Part shown: positions 31,456 through 43,214 of the stretch, in pieces
How positions within the stretch are numbered: the stretch's first letter is position 1
How the letters are laid out: every line of letters starts with the position of its first letter
Source of the DNA: Mytilus galloprovincialis
Taxonomy: Eukaryota; Mollusca; Bivalvia; Mytilida; Mytilidae
Reading direction: 5' to 3'
Assembly: GCF_965363235.1 (NCBI RefSeq)
Contig: NC_134838.1
Span: 3,229,001-3,293,000 of the forward strand
DNA: 64,000 nt
Translations under genes and position numbers: made by a program
Notes under the pieces: model-generated
Told to the model about the DNA's origin: nothing
Database searches by the model: none
What the model saw: only the letters and a program-made list of their open reading frames with translations

Positions 31456-33253
31456 CTTCAAATAGTATGAAGTTACGCGCGATGTTCGTACATGTAAGCG
31501 TAACACAACGTCGCGAATATTTCGTAACGTTCCGAAACCAAAACTTCGACTGAAACGTTGTTTTTAAGCAAGTGCGACATTCTTGTAAGACTTAGCAAAA
31601 TCGACGATGCTTTTTAAGTACTTATTAAAAATTGATGTATTTTAGATTTTTGAAAAATAAAGAAAAATAAGATTTTAAAAAATCATAAAATTCTATCATT
31701 ATAAGAGCACTGATAAGCAAACAATTGACGTAAATTTGAGTTGAGTTCGTTTTTACGTAAAAAAATGGCGGTGCGACAACCTCGTAAGCCTTTGAAAAAT
31801 CGTCCCTAAATTACCATATATCATTTTCCAGGTTATTTGTCTTTAAATTCATAAAATTAAGCAAATTAAAATTGATGTAGTAAATACAAATACTAACTTT
31901 TTTCCATTTCAGACAAAAGTTTTTTGATTCTCAAATCTGTAATCCCGTGGGACAAATTTGCCCTTGTAGTATGGAACGCTTTTTTCTATGATGTCATTAT
32001 AACGTCATAAAGAAATGCATAAAAGACTGAATGAACCTTTCTGTTAAATAATGGAAAAAAACGTTTTTCAAAATATTAGATAGTTTACACGAAAATCATA
32101 GTTTAGTAGTTACAATAAACGAAATATTTTACGCAGGACAGCCTAAAAATAGCCGTTTTTGGGATGCGATTGCTTTCAAGCAATCTGTAGACTTATACCA
32201 ATGGCTCAGGACAATGCCCTCACGTCAACCGTTTTATTCTAAACATTAAGGAACATCTCAGATTCTTATGATTGTCTTGCTTTAAAAGGTAAAAACAAAC
32301 AAAGGGATTGAACTTAATCAACTTTCCTATATTGTTCTTTTCATAATCTTCATGTTTGATATTTCCCTTTACTTATATGCGTGTTTTTAACAACACGGAA
32401 AATCAGAATGTAGCAGTATTTATATATAGTATTTTTATAAATTTAAAAACACGTCAGAGGGAAGTCCCCAGTTTTGATAAAAATGCGACAGTTCTCTGAA
32501 TTCCGATAAATCTATTTCTGTCATATAAGAACTGAAGTGGAGTTTTTCTTATATGTCACCGTTATGAAACTGATATTTGATATTGTACTTCCATAAAGGT
32601 ATAGAGAACCATCTAGGTCGTTTAATTAAAATTTAATATACGTTCTTGCTCCATGGTTTGTTTAGGTAATTATGTGCATGCGTATAGTTTTCTGGGATTC
32701 AAGGGGTATTAGCTATACATAGATTGAATGGTTGCCCACACAATTGAATAATTCAAAATTCATTGGATCCTTTCTTTGTATGTCTGCTATTGAGGGTTAT
32801 TGTTGTTGCATAATTTTAAATCATATGCATCATTTAAATTAAAATAAATGTATTCCACATCGTTAAGGTATAACTACACCCCTTCAGGCGAAATGGAGTC
32901 TTCCATATTATCGTTTCGAGTTGTCTCTCTTTCGGAGGTAACTTCCGTCAATTCTGAATGTAAATACACCTCGAGAAAAATTTACTCGTTCTGTCAATAA
33001 ACATCTTATTACATTAAAAACGATCGCAATTTAAGCCGAGGAATATGTACTGAAAGGAGTCATGACAACTGCCCCAAAGGAAATTAAACATTTAAAGAGT
33101 TAGGAATGGGGTTCCTCCTAGAATTAACGTAGGAAAATAGGTGATAATTATTAAAGATGCAAAGTGAAATACCTTCTCTCACTCCAAGTCTCAATGACTG
33201 CTGTGGAAAGTAAACTTGGAATTTATAGTACAAAAATAAAACACAATATCGAG
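31456..33253. other. Array-flanking sequence, nothing recognised
   Basis: Unique-looking AT-rich sequence with some CpG near 31460-31560. No protein-like frame longer than about 60 residues, no RNA gene and no known repeat family. It forms the left flank of the tRNA array. Confidence 0.5.
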
Positions 33254-33285
33254 AAGCGAGAATCATACCCCTAGACCAACGAGCC
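33254..33285 (-). pseudogene. 5' half of tRNA-Pro at the array edge
   Basis: It matches the first 32 bases of tRNA-Pro(UGG), from the 5' acceptor strand through the D arm to the two loop bases before the anticodon. Everything 3' of that is replaced by unrelated sequence (CAATATCGAG). The A box is present, the B box is lost, so no Pol III promoter remains. Confidence 0.9.
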
Positions 33286-33611
33286 GCTTGATAGTTAGAG
33301 TTACATTTTCCGTATTTAACTATAGAATACGATTATTCTCCATACGTGGCAAAGGAGTTTACCTGCCAAGATACATATTCGAAATTCTAAGTTGACTAGA
33401 AATTCACCTTACATTGGTCGAGATCAAACTATATAAAAACAACAAAAATTCAAACGATAGCTGTTGTATTGGTGCATGTATTTTTCTCCTACTGAATTCT
33501 GTTTTATGCATTCTAATTGACGTTCGAATTAGCGGTGTATTTTCTTTGAATATCCCATCGACTGGTATTGAAAACAGTTTTGAGATTCGCCACGCATTGA
33601 CAATATGAGGC

Positions 33612-33616
33612 AAAAA
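33612..33616 (-). terminator. Pol III T5 terminator of tRNA-Pro(AGG)
   Basis: Five T on the coding strand, 2 bases past the discriminator. The same layout was seen where other units were read. Confidence 0.85.
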
Positions 33617-33618
33617 TT

Positions 33619-33690
33619 GGGCTCGTCCGGGATTCGAACCCGGGACCTCTCGCACCCTAAGCGAGAATCATACCCCTAGACCAACGAGCC
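33619..33690 (-). tRNA. tRNA-Pro(AGG), array copy 1
   Basis: 72 nt including discriminator C. The acceptor GGCTCGT/ACGAGCC pairs fully. The anticodon stem CTCGC/GCGAG holds the loop TTAGGGT, giving anticodon AGG (IGG after editing, reading CCU/CCC/CCA). The T arm is CCGGG-TTCGAAT-CCCGG. A box (TGGTCTAGGGG) and B box (GGTTCGAATCC) are canonical. No intron, no encoded CCA. The sequence is the standard animal tRNA-Pro. AT-rich TTATAACTATTATTTAAAC lies upstream, as often before animal tRNA genes. Confidence 0.97.
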
Positions 33691-34020
33691 TGTATAGCTG
33701 ACTTATGTTTAAATAATAGTTATAAAATTCAGAAATGACATCGCTTGTTGCTATTTTCGTGTTGCCTTGGGTTATACGTTTGGCCTCTCTTGCTTTGTTA
33801 CCTTTGAAATCAGGACGGTAAGTTATTAAAAGTCACCTGCTATAAAGAACTTTGTCTAAAGTGCTTAGCGTAGACGATTTCAAAGATTTTTATAAGAAGT
33901 GATATGTTCAATTTAACATGAACGACATGCGTCGGCTGCAAAAGAACACCGAATGAGTAATATCTCTAGGCACTATAATAAGCACAGTTCACGATGATCC
34001 GGATTACCCAAAAATTAATA
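33691..34020. other. Spacer between Pro(AGG) and Val, unit 1
   Basis: About 330 bp, repeated in every unit. No snRNA, 5S rRNA or further tRNA recognised. It contains the Val terminator at 34010-34014 and the upstream region of Pro(AGG). Confidence 0.7.
34010..34014 (-). terminator. Pol III T5 terminator of tRNA-Val(CAC)
   Basis: Five T on the coding strand, 6 bases past the discriminator. Confidence 0.8.
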
Positions 34021-34093
34021 TGTTTCCGCTGGGGCTCGAACCCAGGACCTTCCGCGTGTGAAGCGGACGTGATTACCACTACACTACGGAAAC
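34021..34093 (-). tRNA. tRNA-Val(CAC), array copy 1
   Basis: 73 nt including discriminator A. Acceptor GTTTCCG/CGGAAAC, anticodon stem TCCGC/GCGGA, loop TTCACAC with anticodon CAC (codon GUG), T arm CTGGG-TTCGAGC-CCCAG. A box TAGTGTAGTGG and B box GGTTCGAGCCC are intact. No intron. All stems pair fully, so it should be functional. Confidence 0.97.
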
Positions 34094-34631
34094 AGTTGAA
34101 GTTAGTGCGAAGTTTTCCATATTTCAAGCAACGTCCGATTAAAAACTGGTGCAATCAAGATGAATAACACCCGTTCCCGCATGAAAACAGGTGCGTTTTC
34201 GTGTTAATTTCCATAATTCTCTTGGCATGGGATGGGGTTCACCTTTCTTCTGCACAATCAATTGAAAAGCAGATATTCCTAGCTCTGCCGTCTATATATA
34301 TGCGTATTCTTCTTATACGCCAGCTAAATCCGATATCGACATTTCCTTCATTGCACAACTTGATGGTGATTATCAAGGTAAGTTGTTTTGCAGCGTGCAC
34401 AAACCAAAATATAACATTCTTCGAAAAAAAAAAAAGTCAAAATCATCGGAATACAAATGTATGTACCAGAATATCAACTCCTCTTTTCTCTCCGTTTGAC
34501 CACTATTGCTCATCAGTGACGGGAAAACATGCTGAGCAATTTCTGAGCCAGACTGCTTTGAATGTCAATGGCAGATACAAAAGTATAATTTCATTGAATC
34601 CAAACGCCTATAAACCGTTCCAAAAATTAAC
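34094..34631. other. Spacer between Val and Pro(UGG), unit 1
   Basis: About 538 bp, the longest spacer. It holds the A12/A13 run (34424-34435) that sets unit length, a small hairpin GCGTAT/ATACGC near 34300-34320, and the Pro(UGG) terminator at 34622-34626. Its open frame (34201-34692) runs into the tRNA and is not a gene. Confidence 0.7.
34622..34626 (-). terminator. Pol III T5 terminator of tRNA-Pro(UGG)
   Basis: Five T on the coding strand, 5 bases past the discriminator. Confidence 0.8.
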
Positions 34632-34703
34632 GGGTTCGTCCGGGATTCGAACCCGGGACCTCTCGCACCCAAAGCGAGAATCATACCCCTAGACCAACGA
34701 GCC
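34632..34703 (-). tRNA. tRNA-Pro(UGG), array copy 1, acceptor mismatch
   Basis: Same 72-nt backbone as the Pro(AGG) gene, with loop TTTGGGT, so anticodon UGG. In this copy 34635 is T where most copies have C, which turns the third acceptor pair C3-G70 into a C3/A70 mismatch. Promoter boxes intact. Function is likely weakened but not excluded. Confidence 0.9.
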
Positions 34704-35036
34704 GCTTGATAGTTAGAGTTACATTTTCCGTATTTAACTATAGAATACGATTATTCTCCATACGTGGCAAAGGAGTTTACCTGCCAAGATACATATTCGA
34801 AATTCTAAGTTGACTAGAAATTCACCTTACATTGGTCGAGATCAAACTATATAAAAACAACAAAAATTCAAACGATAGCTGTTGTATTGGTGCATGTATT
34901 TTTCTCCTACTGAATTCTGTTTTATGCATTCTAATTGACGTTCGAATTAGCGGTGTATTTTCTTTGAATATCCCATCGACTGGTATTGAAAACAGTTTTG
35001 AGATTCGCCACGCATTGACAATATGAGGCAAAAATT
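34704..35036. other. Spacer between Pro(UGG) and the next Pro(AGG)
   Basis: About 333 bp. On the plus strand it has a TATA-like CTATATAAAAAC near 34847. The two opposed open frames here are shadows repeated with the unit; neither resembles a protein. Confidence 0.65.
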
Positions 35037-35108
35037 GGGCTCGTCCGGGATTCGAACCCGGGACCTCTCGCACCCTAAGCGAGAATCATACCCCTAGACC
35101 AACGAGCC
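35037..35108 (-). tRNA. tRNA-Pro(AGG), array copy 2
   Basis: No difference from copy 1 (33619-33690) seen. Confidence 0.97.
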
Positions 35109-35438
35109 TGTATAGCTGACTTATGTTTAAATAATAGTTATAAAATTCAGAAATGACATCGCTTGTTGCTATTTTCGTGTTGCCTTGGGTTATACGTTTG
35201 GCCTCTCTTGCTTTGTTACCTTTGAAATCAGGACGGTAAGTTATTAAAAGTCACCTGCTATAAAGAACTTTGTCTAAAGTGCTTAGCGTAGACGATTTCA
35301 AAGATTTTTATAAGAAGTGATATGTTCAATTTAACATGAACGACATGCGTCGGCTGCAAAAGAACACCGAATGAGTAATATCTCTAGGCACTATAATAAG
35401 CACAGTTCACGATGATCCGGATTACCCAAAAATTAATA

Positions 35439-35511
35439 TGTTTCCGCTGGGGCTCGAACCCAGGACCTTCCGCGTGTGAAGCGGACGTGATTACCACTAC
35501 ACTACGGAAAC
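35439..35511 (-). tRNA. tRNA-Val(CAC), array copy 2
   Basis: No difference from copy 1 (34021-34093) seen. Confidence 0.97.
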
Positions 35512-36049
35512 AGTTGAAGTTAGTGCGAAGTTTTCCATATTTCAAGCAACGTCCGATTAAAAACTGGTGCAATCAAGATGAATAACACCCGTTCCCGCAT
35601 GAAAACAGGTGCGTTTTCGTGTTAATTTCCATAATTCTCTTGGCATGGGATGGGGTTCACCTTTCTTCTGCACAATCAATTGAAAAGCAGATATTCCTAG
35701 CTCTGCCGTCTATATATATGCGTATTCTTCTTATACGCCAGCTAAATCCGATATCGACATTTCCTTCATTGCACAACTTGATGGTGATTATCAAGGTAAG
35801 TTGTTTTGCAGCGTGCACAAACCAAAATATAACATTCTTCGAAAAAAAAAAAAGTCAAAATCATCGGAATACAAATGTATGTACCAGAATATCAACTCCT
35901 CTTTTCTCTCCGTTTGACCACTATTGCTCATCAGTGACGGGAAAACATGCTGAGCAATTTCTGAGCCAGACTGCTTTGAATGTCAATGGCAGATACAAAA
36001 GTATAATTTCATTGAATCCAAACGCCTATAAACCGTTCCAAAAATTAAC

Positions 36050-36121
36050 GGGTTCGTCCGGGATTCGAACCCGGGACCTCTCGCACCCAAAGCGAGAATC
36101 ATACCCCTAGACCAACGAGCC
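36050..36121 (-). tRNA. tRNA-Pro(UGG), array copy 2, acceptor mismatch
   Basis: Shares the C3/A70 acceptor mismatch with copy 1. These two edge-most copies are the only ones with it. Confidence 0.9.
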
Positions 36122-36454
36122 GCTTGATAGTTAGAGTTACATTTTCCGTATTTAACTATAGAATACGATTATTCTCCATACGTGGCAAAGGAGTTTACCT
36201 GCCAAGATACATATTCGAAATTCTAAGTTGACTAGAAATTCACCTTACATTGGTCGAGATCAAACTATATAAAAACAACAAAAATTCAAACGATAGCTGT
36301 TGTATTGGTGCATGTATTTTTCTCCTACTGAATTCTGTTTTATGCATTCTAATTGACGTTCGAATTAGCGGTGTATTTTCTTTGAATATCCCATCGACTG
36401 GTATTGAAAACAGTTTTGAGATTCGCCACGCATTGACAATATGAGGCAAAAATT

Positions 36455-36526
36455 GGGCTCGTCCGGGATTCGAACCCGGGACCTCTCGCACCCTAAGCGA
36501 GAATCATACCCCTAGACCAACGAGCC
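36455..36526 (-). tRNA. tRNA-Pro(AGG), array copy 3
   Basis: Identical to copy 1 as read. Confidence 0.97.
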
Positions 36527-36856
36527 TGTATAGCTGACTTATGTTTAAATAATAGTTATAAAATTCAGAAATGACATCGCTTGTTGCTATTTTCGTGTTG
36601 CCTTGGGTTATACGTTTGGCCTCTCTTGCTTTGTTACCTTTGAAATCAGGACGGTAAGTTATTAAAAGTCACCTGCTATAAAGAACTTTGTCTAAAGTGC
36701 TTAGCGTAGACGATTTCAAAGATTTTTATAAGAAGTGATATGTTCAATTTAACATGAACGACATGCGTCGGCTGCAAAAGAACACCGAATGAGTAATATC
36801 TCTAGGCACTATAATAAGCACAGTTCACGATGATCCGGATTACCCAAAAATTAATA

Positions 36857-36929
36857 TGTTTCCGCTGGGGCTCGAACCCAGGACCTTCCGCGTGTGAAGC
36901 GGACGTGATTACCACTACACTACGGAAAC
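36857..36929 (-). tRNA. tRNA-Val(CAC), array copy 3
   Basis: Identical to copy 1 as read. Confidence 0.97.
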
Positions 36930-37468
36930 AGTTGAAGTTAGTGCGAAGTTTTCCATATTTCAAGCAACGTCCGATTAAAAACTGGTGCAATCAAGATGAA
37001 TAACACCCGTTCCCGCATGAAAACAGGTGCGTTTTCGTGTTAATTTCCATAATTCTCTTGGCATGGGATGGGGTTCACCTTTCTTCTGCACAATCAATTG
37101 AAAAGCAGATATTCCTAGCTCTGCCGTCTATATATATGCGTATTCTTCTTATACGCCAGCTAAATCCGATATCGACATTTCCTTCATTGCACAACTTGAT
37201 GGTGATTATCAAGGTAAGTTGTTTTGCAGCGTGCACAAACCAAAATATAACATTCTTCGAAAAAAAAAAAAAGTCAAAATCATCGGAATACAAATGTATG
37301 TACCAGAATATCAACTCCTCTTTTCTCTCCGTTTGACCACTATTGCTCATCAGTGACGGGAAAACATGCTGAGCAATTTCTGAGCCAGACTGCTTTGAAT
37401 GTCAATGGCAGATACAAAAGTATAATTTCATTGAATCCAAACGCCTATAAACCGTTCCAAAAATTAAC

Positions 37469-37540
37469 GGGCTCGTCCGGGATTCGAACCCGGGACCTCT
37501 CGCACCCAAAGCGAAAATCATACCCCTAGACCAACGAGCC
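37469..37540 (-). tRNA. tRNA-Pro(UGG), array copy 3, C27U variant
   Basis: Acceptor stem fully paired. The first anticodon-stem pair C27-G43 becomes U27-G43 (AGCGAAAATCA on the plus strand), a tolerated wobble pair. This unit also has the A13 run. Confidence 0.95.
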
Positions 37541-37873
37541 GCTTGATAGTTAGAGTTACATTTTCCGTATTTAACTATAGAATACGATTATTCTCCATAC
37601 GTGGCAAAGGAGTTTACCTGCCAAGATACATATTCGAAATTCTAAGTTGACTAGAAATTCACCTTACATTGGTCGAGATCAAACTATATAAAAACAACAA
37701 AAATTCAAACGATAGCTGTTGTATTGGTGCATGTATTTTTCTCCTACTGAATTCTGTTTTATGCATTCTAATTGACGTTCGAATTAGCGGTGTATTTTCT
37801 TTGAATATCCCATCGACTGGTATTGAAAACAGTTTTGAGATTCGCCACGCATTGACAATATGAGGCAAAAATT

Positions 37874-37945
37874 GGGCTCGTCCGGGATTCGAACCCGGGA
37901 CCTCTCGCACCCTAAGCGAGAATCATACCCCTAGACCAACGAGCC
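37874..37945 (-). tRNA. tRNA-Pro(AGG), array copy 4
   Basis: Identical to copy 1 as read. Confidence 0.97.
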
Positions 37946-38275
37946 TGTATAGCTGACTTATGTTTAAATAATAGTTATAAAATTCAGAAATGACATCGCT
38001 TGTTGCTATTTTCGTGTTGCCTTGGGTTATACGTTTGGCCTCTCTTGCTTTGTTACCTTTGAAATCAGGACGGTAAGTTATTAAAAGTCACCTGCTATAA
38101 AGAACTTTGTCTAAAGTGCTTAGCGTAGACGATTTCAAAGATTTTTATAAGAAGTGATATGTTCAATTTAACATGAACGACATGCGTCGGCTGCAAAAGA
38201 ACACCGAATGAGTAATATCTCTAGGCACTATAATAAGCACAGTTCACGATGATCCGGATTACCCAAAAATTAATA

Positions 38276-38348
38276 TGTTTCCGCTGGGGCTCGAACCCAG
38301 GACCTTCCGCGTGTGAAGCGGACGTGATTACCACTACACTACGGAAAC
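38276..38348 (-). tRNA. tRNA-Val(CAC), array copy 4
   Basis: Identical to copy 1 as read. Confidence 0.97.
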
Positions 38349-38886
38349 AGTTGAAGTTAGTGCGAAGTTTTCCATATTTCAAGCAACGTCCGATTAAAAA
38401 CTGGTGCAATCAAGATGAATAACACCCGTTCCCGCATGAAAACAGGTGCGTTTTCGTGTTAATTTCCATAATTCTCTTGGCATGGGATGGGGTTCACCTT
38501 TCTTCTGCACAATCAATTGAAAAGCAGATATTCCTAGCTCTGCCGTCTATATATATGCGTATTCTTCTTATACGCCAGCTAAATCCGATATCGACATTTC
38601 CTTCATTGCACAACTTGATGGTGATTATCAAGGTAAGTTGTTTTGCAGCGTGCACAAACCAAAATATAACATTCTTCGAAAAAAAAAAAAGTCAAAATCA
38701 TCGGAATACAAATGTATGTACCAGAATATCAACTCCTCTTTTCTCTCCGTTTGACCACTATTGCTCATCAGTGACGGGAAAACATGCTGAGCAATTTCTG
38801 AGCCAGACTGCTTTGAATGTCAATGGCAGATACAAAAGTATAATTTCATTGAATCCAAACGCCTATAAACCGTTCCAAAAATTAAC

Positions 38887-38958
38887 GGGCTCGTCCGGGA
38901 TTCGAACCCGGGACCTCTCGCACCCAAAGCGAGAATCATACCCCTAGACCAACGAGCC
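38887..38958 (-). tRNA. tRNA-Pro(UGG), array copy 4, consensus form
   Basis: First copy in the window with all stems in consensus form. It differs from Pro(AGG) only at base 34. Confidence 0.97.
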
Positions 38959-39291
38959 GCTTGATAGTTAGAGTTACATTTTCCGTATTTAACTATAGAA
39001 TACGATTATTCTCCATACGTGGCAAAGGAGTTTACCTGCCAAGATACATATTCGAAATTCTAAGTTGACTAGAAATTCACCTTACATTGGTCGAGATCAA
39101 ACTATATAAAAACAACAAAAATTCAAACGATAGCTGTTGTATTGGTGCATGTATTTTTCTCCTACTGAATTCTGTTTTATGCATTCTAATTGACGTTCGA
39201 ATTAGCGGTGTATTTTCTTTGAATATCCCATCGACTGGTATTGAAAACAGTTTTGAGATTCGCCACGCATTGACAATATGAGGCAAAAATT

Positions 39292-39363
39292 GGGCTCGTC
39301 CGGGATTCGAACCCGGGACCTCTCGCACCCTAAGCGAGAATCATACCCCTAGACCAACGAGCC
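39292..39363 (-). tRNA. tRNA-Pro(AGG), array copy 5
   Basis: Identical to copy 1 as read. Confidence 0.97.
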
Positions 39364-39693
39364 TGTATAGCTGACTTATGTTTAAATAATAGTTATAAAA
39401 TTCAGAAATGACATCGCTTGTTGCTATTTTCGTGTTGCCTTGGGTTATACGTTTGGCCTCTCTTGCTTTGTTACCTTTGAAATCAGGACGGTAAGTTATT
39501 AAAAGTCACCTGCTATAAAGAACTTTGTCTAAAGTGCTTAGCGTAGACGATTTCAAAGATTTTTATAAGAAGTGATATGTTCAATTTAACATGAACGACA
39601 TGCGTCGGCTGCAAAAGAACACCGAATGAGTAATATCTCTAGGCACTATAATAAGCACAGTTCACGATGATCCGGATTACCCAAAAATTAATA

Positions 39694-39766
39694 TGTTTCC
39701 GCTGGGGCTCGAACCCAGGACCTTCCGCGTGTGAAGCGGACGTGATTACCACTACACTACGGAAAC
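39694..39766 (-). tRNA. tRNA-Val(CAC), array copy 5
   Basis: Identical to copy 1 as read. Confidence 0.97.
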
Positions 39767-40304
39767 AGTTGAAGTTAGTGCGAAGTTTTCCATATTTCAA
39801 GCAACGTCCGATTAAAAACTGGTGCAATCAAGATGAATAACACCCGTTCCCGCATGAAAACAGGTGCGTTTTCGTGTTAATTTCCATAATTCTCTTGGCA
39901 TGGGATGGGGTTCACCTTTCTTCTGCACAATCAATTGAAAAGCAGATATTCCTAGCTCTGCCGTCTATATATATGCGTATTCTTCTTATACGCCAGCTAA
40001 ATCCGATATCGACATTTCCTTCATTGCACAACTTGATGGTGATTATCAAGGTAAGTTGTTTTGCAGCGTGCACAAACCAAAATATAACATTCTTCGAAAA
40101 AAAAAAAAGTCAAAATCATCGGAATACAAATGTATGTACCAGAATATCAACTCCTCTTTTCTCTCCGTTTGACCACTATTGCTCATCAGTGACGGGAAAA
40201 CATGCTGAGCAATTTCTGAGCCAGACTGCTTTGAATGTCAATGGCAGATACAAAAGTATAATTTCATTGAATCCAAACGCCTATAAACCGTTCCAAAAAT
40301 TAAC

Positions 40305-40376
40305 GGGCTCGTCCGGGATTCGAACCCGGGACCTCTCGCACCCAAAGCGAGAATCATACCCCTAGACCAACGAGCC
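40305..40376 (-). tRNA. tRNA-Pro(UGG), array copy 5
   Basis: Consensus form, as copy 4. Confidence 0.97.
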
Positions 40377-40709
40377 GCTTGATAGTTAGAGTTACATTTT
40401 CCGTATTTAACTATAGAATACGATTATTCTCCATACGTGGCAAAGGAGTTTACCTGCCAAGATACATATTCGAAATTCTAAGTTGACTAGAAATTCACCT
40501 TACATTGGTCGAGATCAAACTATATAAAAACAACAAAAATTCAAACGATAGCTGTTGTATTGGTGCATGTATTTTTCTCCTACTGAATTCTGTTTTATGC
40601 ATTCTAATTGACGTTCGAATTAGCGGTGTATTTTCTTTGAATATCCCATCGACTGGTATTGAAAACAGTTTTGAGATTCGCCACGCATTGACAATATGAG
40701 GCAAAAATT

Positions 40710-40781
40710 GGGCTCGTCCGGGATTCGAACCCGGGACCTCTCGCACCCTAAGCGAGAATCATACCCCTAGACCAACGAGCC
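40710..40781 (-). tRNA. tRNA-Pro(AGG), array copy 6
   Basis: Identical to copy 1 as read. Confidence 0.97.
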
Positions 40782-41111
40782 TGTATAGCTGACTTATGTT
40801 TAAATAATAGTTATAAAATTCAGAAATGACATCGCTTGTTGCTATTTTCGTGTTGCCTTGGGTTATACGTTTGGCCTCTCTTGCTTTGTTACCTTTGAAA
40901 TCAGGACGGTAAGTTATTAAAAGTCACCTGCTATAAAGAACTTTGTCTAAAGTGCTTAGCGTAGACGATTTCAAAGATTTTTATAAGAAGTGATATGTTC
41001 AATTTAACATGAACGACATGCGTCGGCTGCAAAAGAACACCGAATGAGTAATATCTCTAGGCACTATAATAAGCACAGTTCACGATGATCCGGATTACCC
41101 AAAAATTAATA

Positions 41112-41184
41112 TGTTTCCGCTGGGGCTCGAACCCAGGACCTTCCGCGTGTGAAGCGGACGTGATTACCACTACACTACGGAAAC
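41112..41184 (-). tRNA. tRNA-Val(CAC), array copy 6
   Basis: Identical to copy 1 as read. Confidence 0.97.
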
Positions 41185-41723
41185 AGTTGAAGTTAGTGCG
41201 AAGTTTTCCATATTTCAAGCAACGTCCGATTAAAAACTGGTGCAATCAAGATGAATAACACCCGTTCCCGCATGAAAACAGGTGCGTTTTCGTGTTAATT
41301 TCCATAATTCTCTTGGCATGGGATGGGGTTCACCTTTCTTCTGCACAATCAATTGAAAAGCAGATATTCCTAGCTCTGCCGTCTATATATATGCGTATTC
41401 TTCTTATACGCCAGCTAAATCCGATATCGACATTTCCTTCATTGCACAACTTGATGGTGATTATCAAGGTAAGTTGTTTTGCAGCGTGCACAAACCAAAA
41501 TATAACATTCTTCGAAAAAAAAAAAAAGTCAAAATCATCGGAATACAAATGTATGTACCAGAATATCAACTCCTCTTTTCTCTCCGTTTGACCACTATTG
41601 CTCATCAGTGACGGGAAAACATGCTGAGCAATTTCTGAGCCAGACTGCTTTGAATGTCAATGGCAGATACAAAAGTATAATTTCATTGAATCCAAACGCC
41701 TATAAACCGTTCCAAAAATTAAC

Positions 41724-41795
41724 GGGCTCGTCCGGGATTCGAACCCGGGACCTCTCGCACCCAAAGCGAAAATCATACCCCTAGACCAACGAGCC
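41724..41795 (-). tRNA. tRNA-Pro(UGG), array copy 6, C27U variant
   Basis: Same variant as copy 3, again with the A13 run in the unit. Confidence 0.95.
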
Positions 41796-42128
41796 GCTTG
41801 ATAGTTAGAGTTACATTTTCCGTATTTAACTATAGAATACGATTATTCTCCATACGTGGCAAAGGAGTTTACCTGCCAAGATACATATTCGAAATTCTAA
41901 GTTGACTAGAAATTCACCTTACATTGGTCGAGATCAAACTATATAAAAACAACAAAAATTCAAACGATAGCTGTTGTATTGGTGCATGTATTTTTCTCCT
42001 ACTGAATTCTGTTTTATGCATTCTAATTGACGTTCGAATTAGCGGTGTATTTTCTTTGAATATCCCATCGACTGGTATTGAAAACAGTTTTGAGATTCGC
42101 CACGCATTGACAATATGAGGCAAAAATT

Positions 42129-42200
42129 GGGCTCGTCCGGGATTCGAACCCGGGACCTCTCGCACCCTAAGCGAGAATCATACCCCTAGACCAACGAGCC
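42129..42200 (-). tRNA. tRNA-Pro(AGG), array copy 7
   Basis: Identical to copy 1 as read. Confidence 0.97.
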
Positions 42201-42530
42201 TGTATAGCTGACTTATGTTTAAATAATAGTTATAAAATTCAGAAATGACATCGCTTGTTGCTATTTTCGTGTTGCCTTGGGTTATACGTTTGGCCTCTCT
42301 TGCTTTGTTACCTTTGAAATCAGGACGGTAAGTTATTAAAAGTCACCTGCTATAAAGAACTTTGTCTAAAGTGCTTAGCGTAGACGATTTCAAAGATTTT
42401 TATAAGAAGTGATATGTTCAATTTAACATGAACGACATGCGTCGGCTGCAAAAGAACACCGAATGAGTAATATCTCTAGGCACTATAATAAGCACAGTTC
42501 ACGATGATCCGGATTACCCAAAAATTAATA

Positions 42531-42603
42531 TGTTTCCGCTGGGGCTCGAACCCAGGACCTTCCGCGTGTGAAGCGGACGTGATTACCACTACACTACGGA
42601 AAC
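42531..42603 (-). tRNA. tRNA-Val(CAC), array copy 7
   Basis: Identical to copy 1 as read. Confidence 0.97.
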
Positions 42604-43142
42604 AGTTGAAGTTAGTGCGAAGTTTTCCATATTTCAAGCAACGTCCGATTAAAAACTGGTGCAATCAAGATGAATAACACCCGTTCCCGCATGAAAACAG
42701 GTGCGTTTTCGTGTTAATTTCCATAATTCTCTTGGCATGGGATGGGGTTCACCTTTCTTCTGCACAATCAATTGAAAAGCAGATATTCCTAGCTCTGCCG
42801 TCTATATATATGCGTATTCTTCTTATACGCCAGCTAAATCCGATATCGACATTTCCTTCATTGCACAACTTGATGGTGATTATCAAGGTAAGTTGTTTTG
42901 CAGCGTGCACAAACCAAAATATAACATTCTTCGAAAAAAAAAAAAAGTCAAAATCATCGGAATACAAATGTATGTACCAGAATATCAACTCCTCTTTTCT
43001 CTCCGTTTGACCACTATTGCTCATCAGTGACGGGAAAACATGCTGAGCAATTTCTGAGCCAGACTGCTTTGAATGTCAATGGCAGATACAAAAGTATAAT
43101 TTCATTGAATCCAAACGCCTATAAACCGTTCCAAAAATTAAC

Positions 43143-43214
43143 GGGCTCGTCCGGGATTCGAACCCGGGACCTCTCGCACCCAAAGCGAAAATCATACCCC
43201 TAGACCAACGAGCC
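43143..43214 (-). tRNA. tRNA-Pro(UGG), array copy 7, C27U variant
   Basis: Same variant as copies 3 and 6, with the A13 run. Confidence 0.95.

Noticed and set aside
33404-33655. 83-codon frame on the minus strand in every unit
   Set aside because: Its start is translated tRNA-Pro(AGG) and the rest is spacer. Conservation comes from homogenisation.
33691-34020. snRNA or 5S rRNA gene in the array spacers
   Set aside because: I looked for U6-like and 5S-like sequence in all three spacers and found none.
33966-34154. 62-codon frame on the minus strand in every unit
   Set aside because: It overlaps the tRNA-Val gene in frame; no protein features.
34201-34692. 163-codon frame repeated in most array units
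   Set aside because: It runs through the Pro(UGG) tRNA gene antisense, its tail is translated tRNA, and a one-base change in the A run destroys it in four units. Not a gene.
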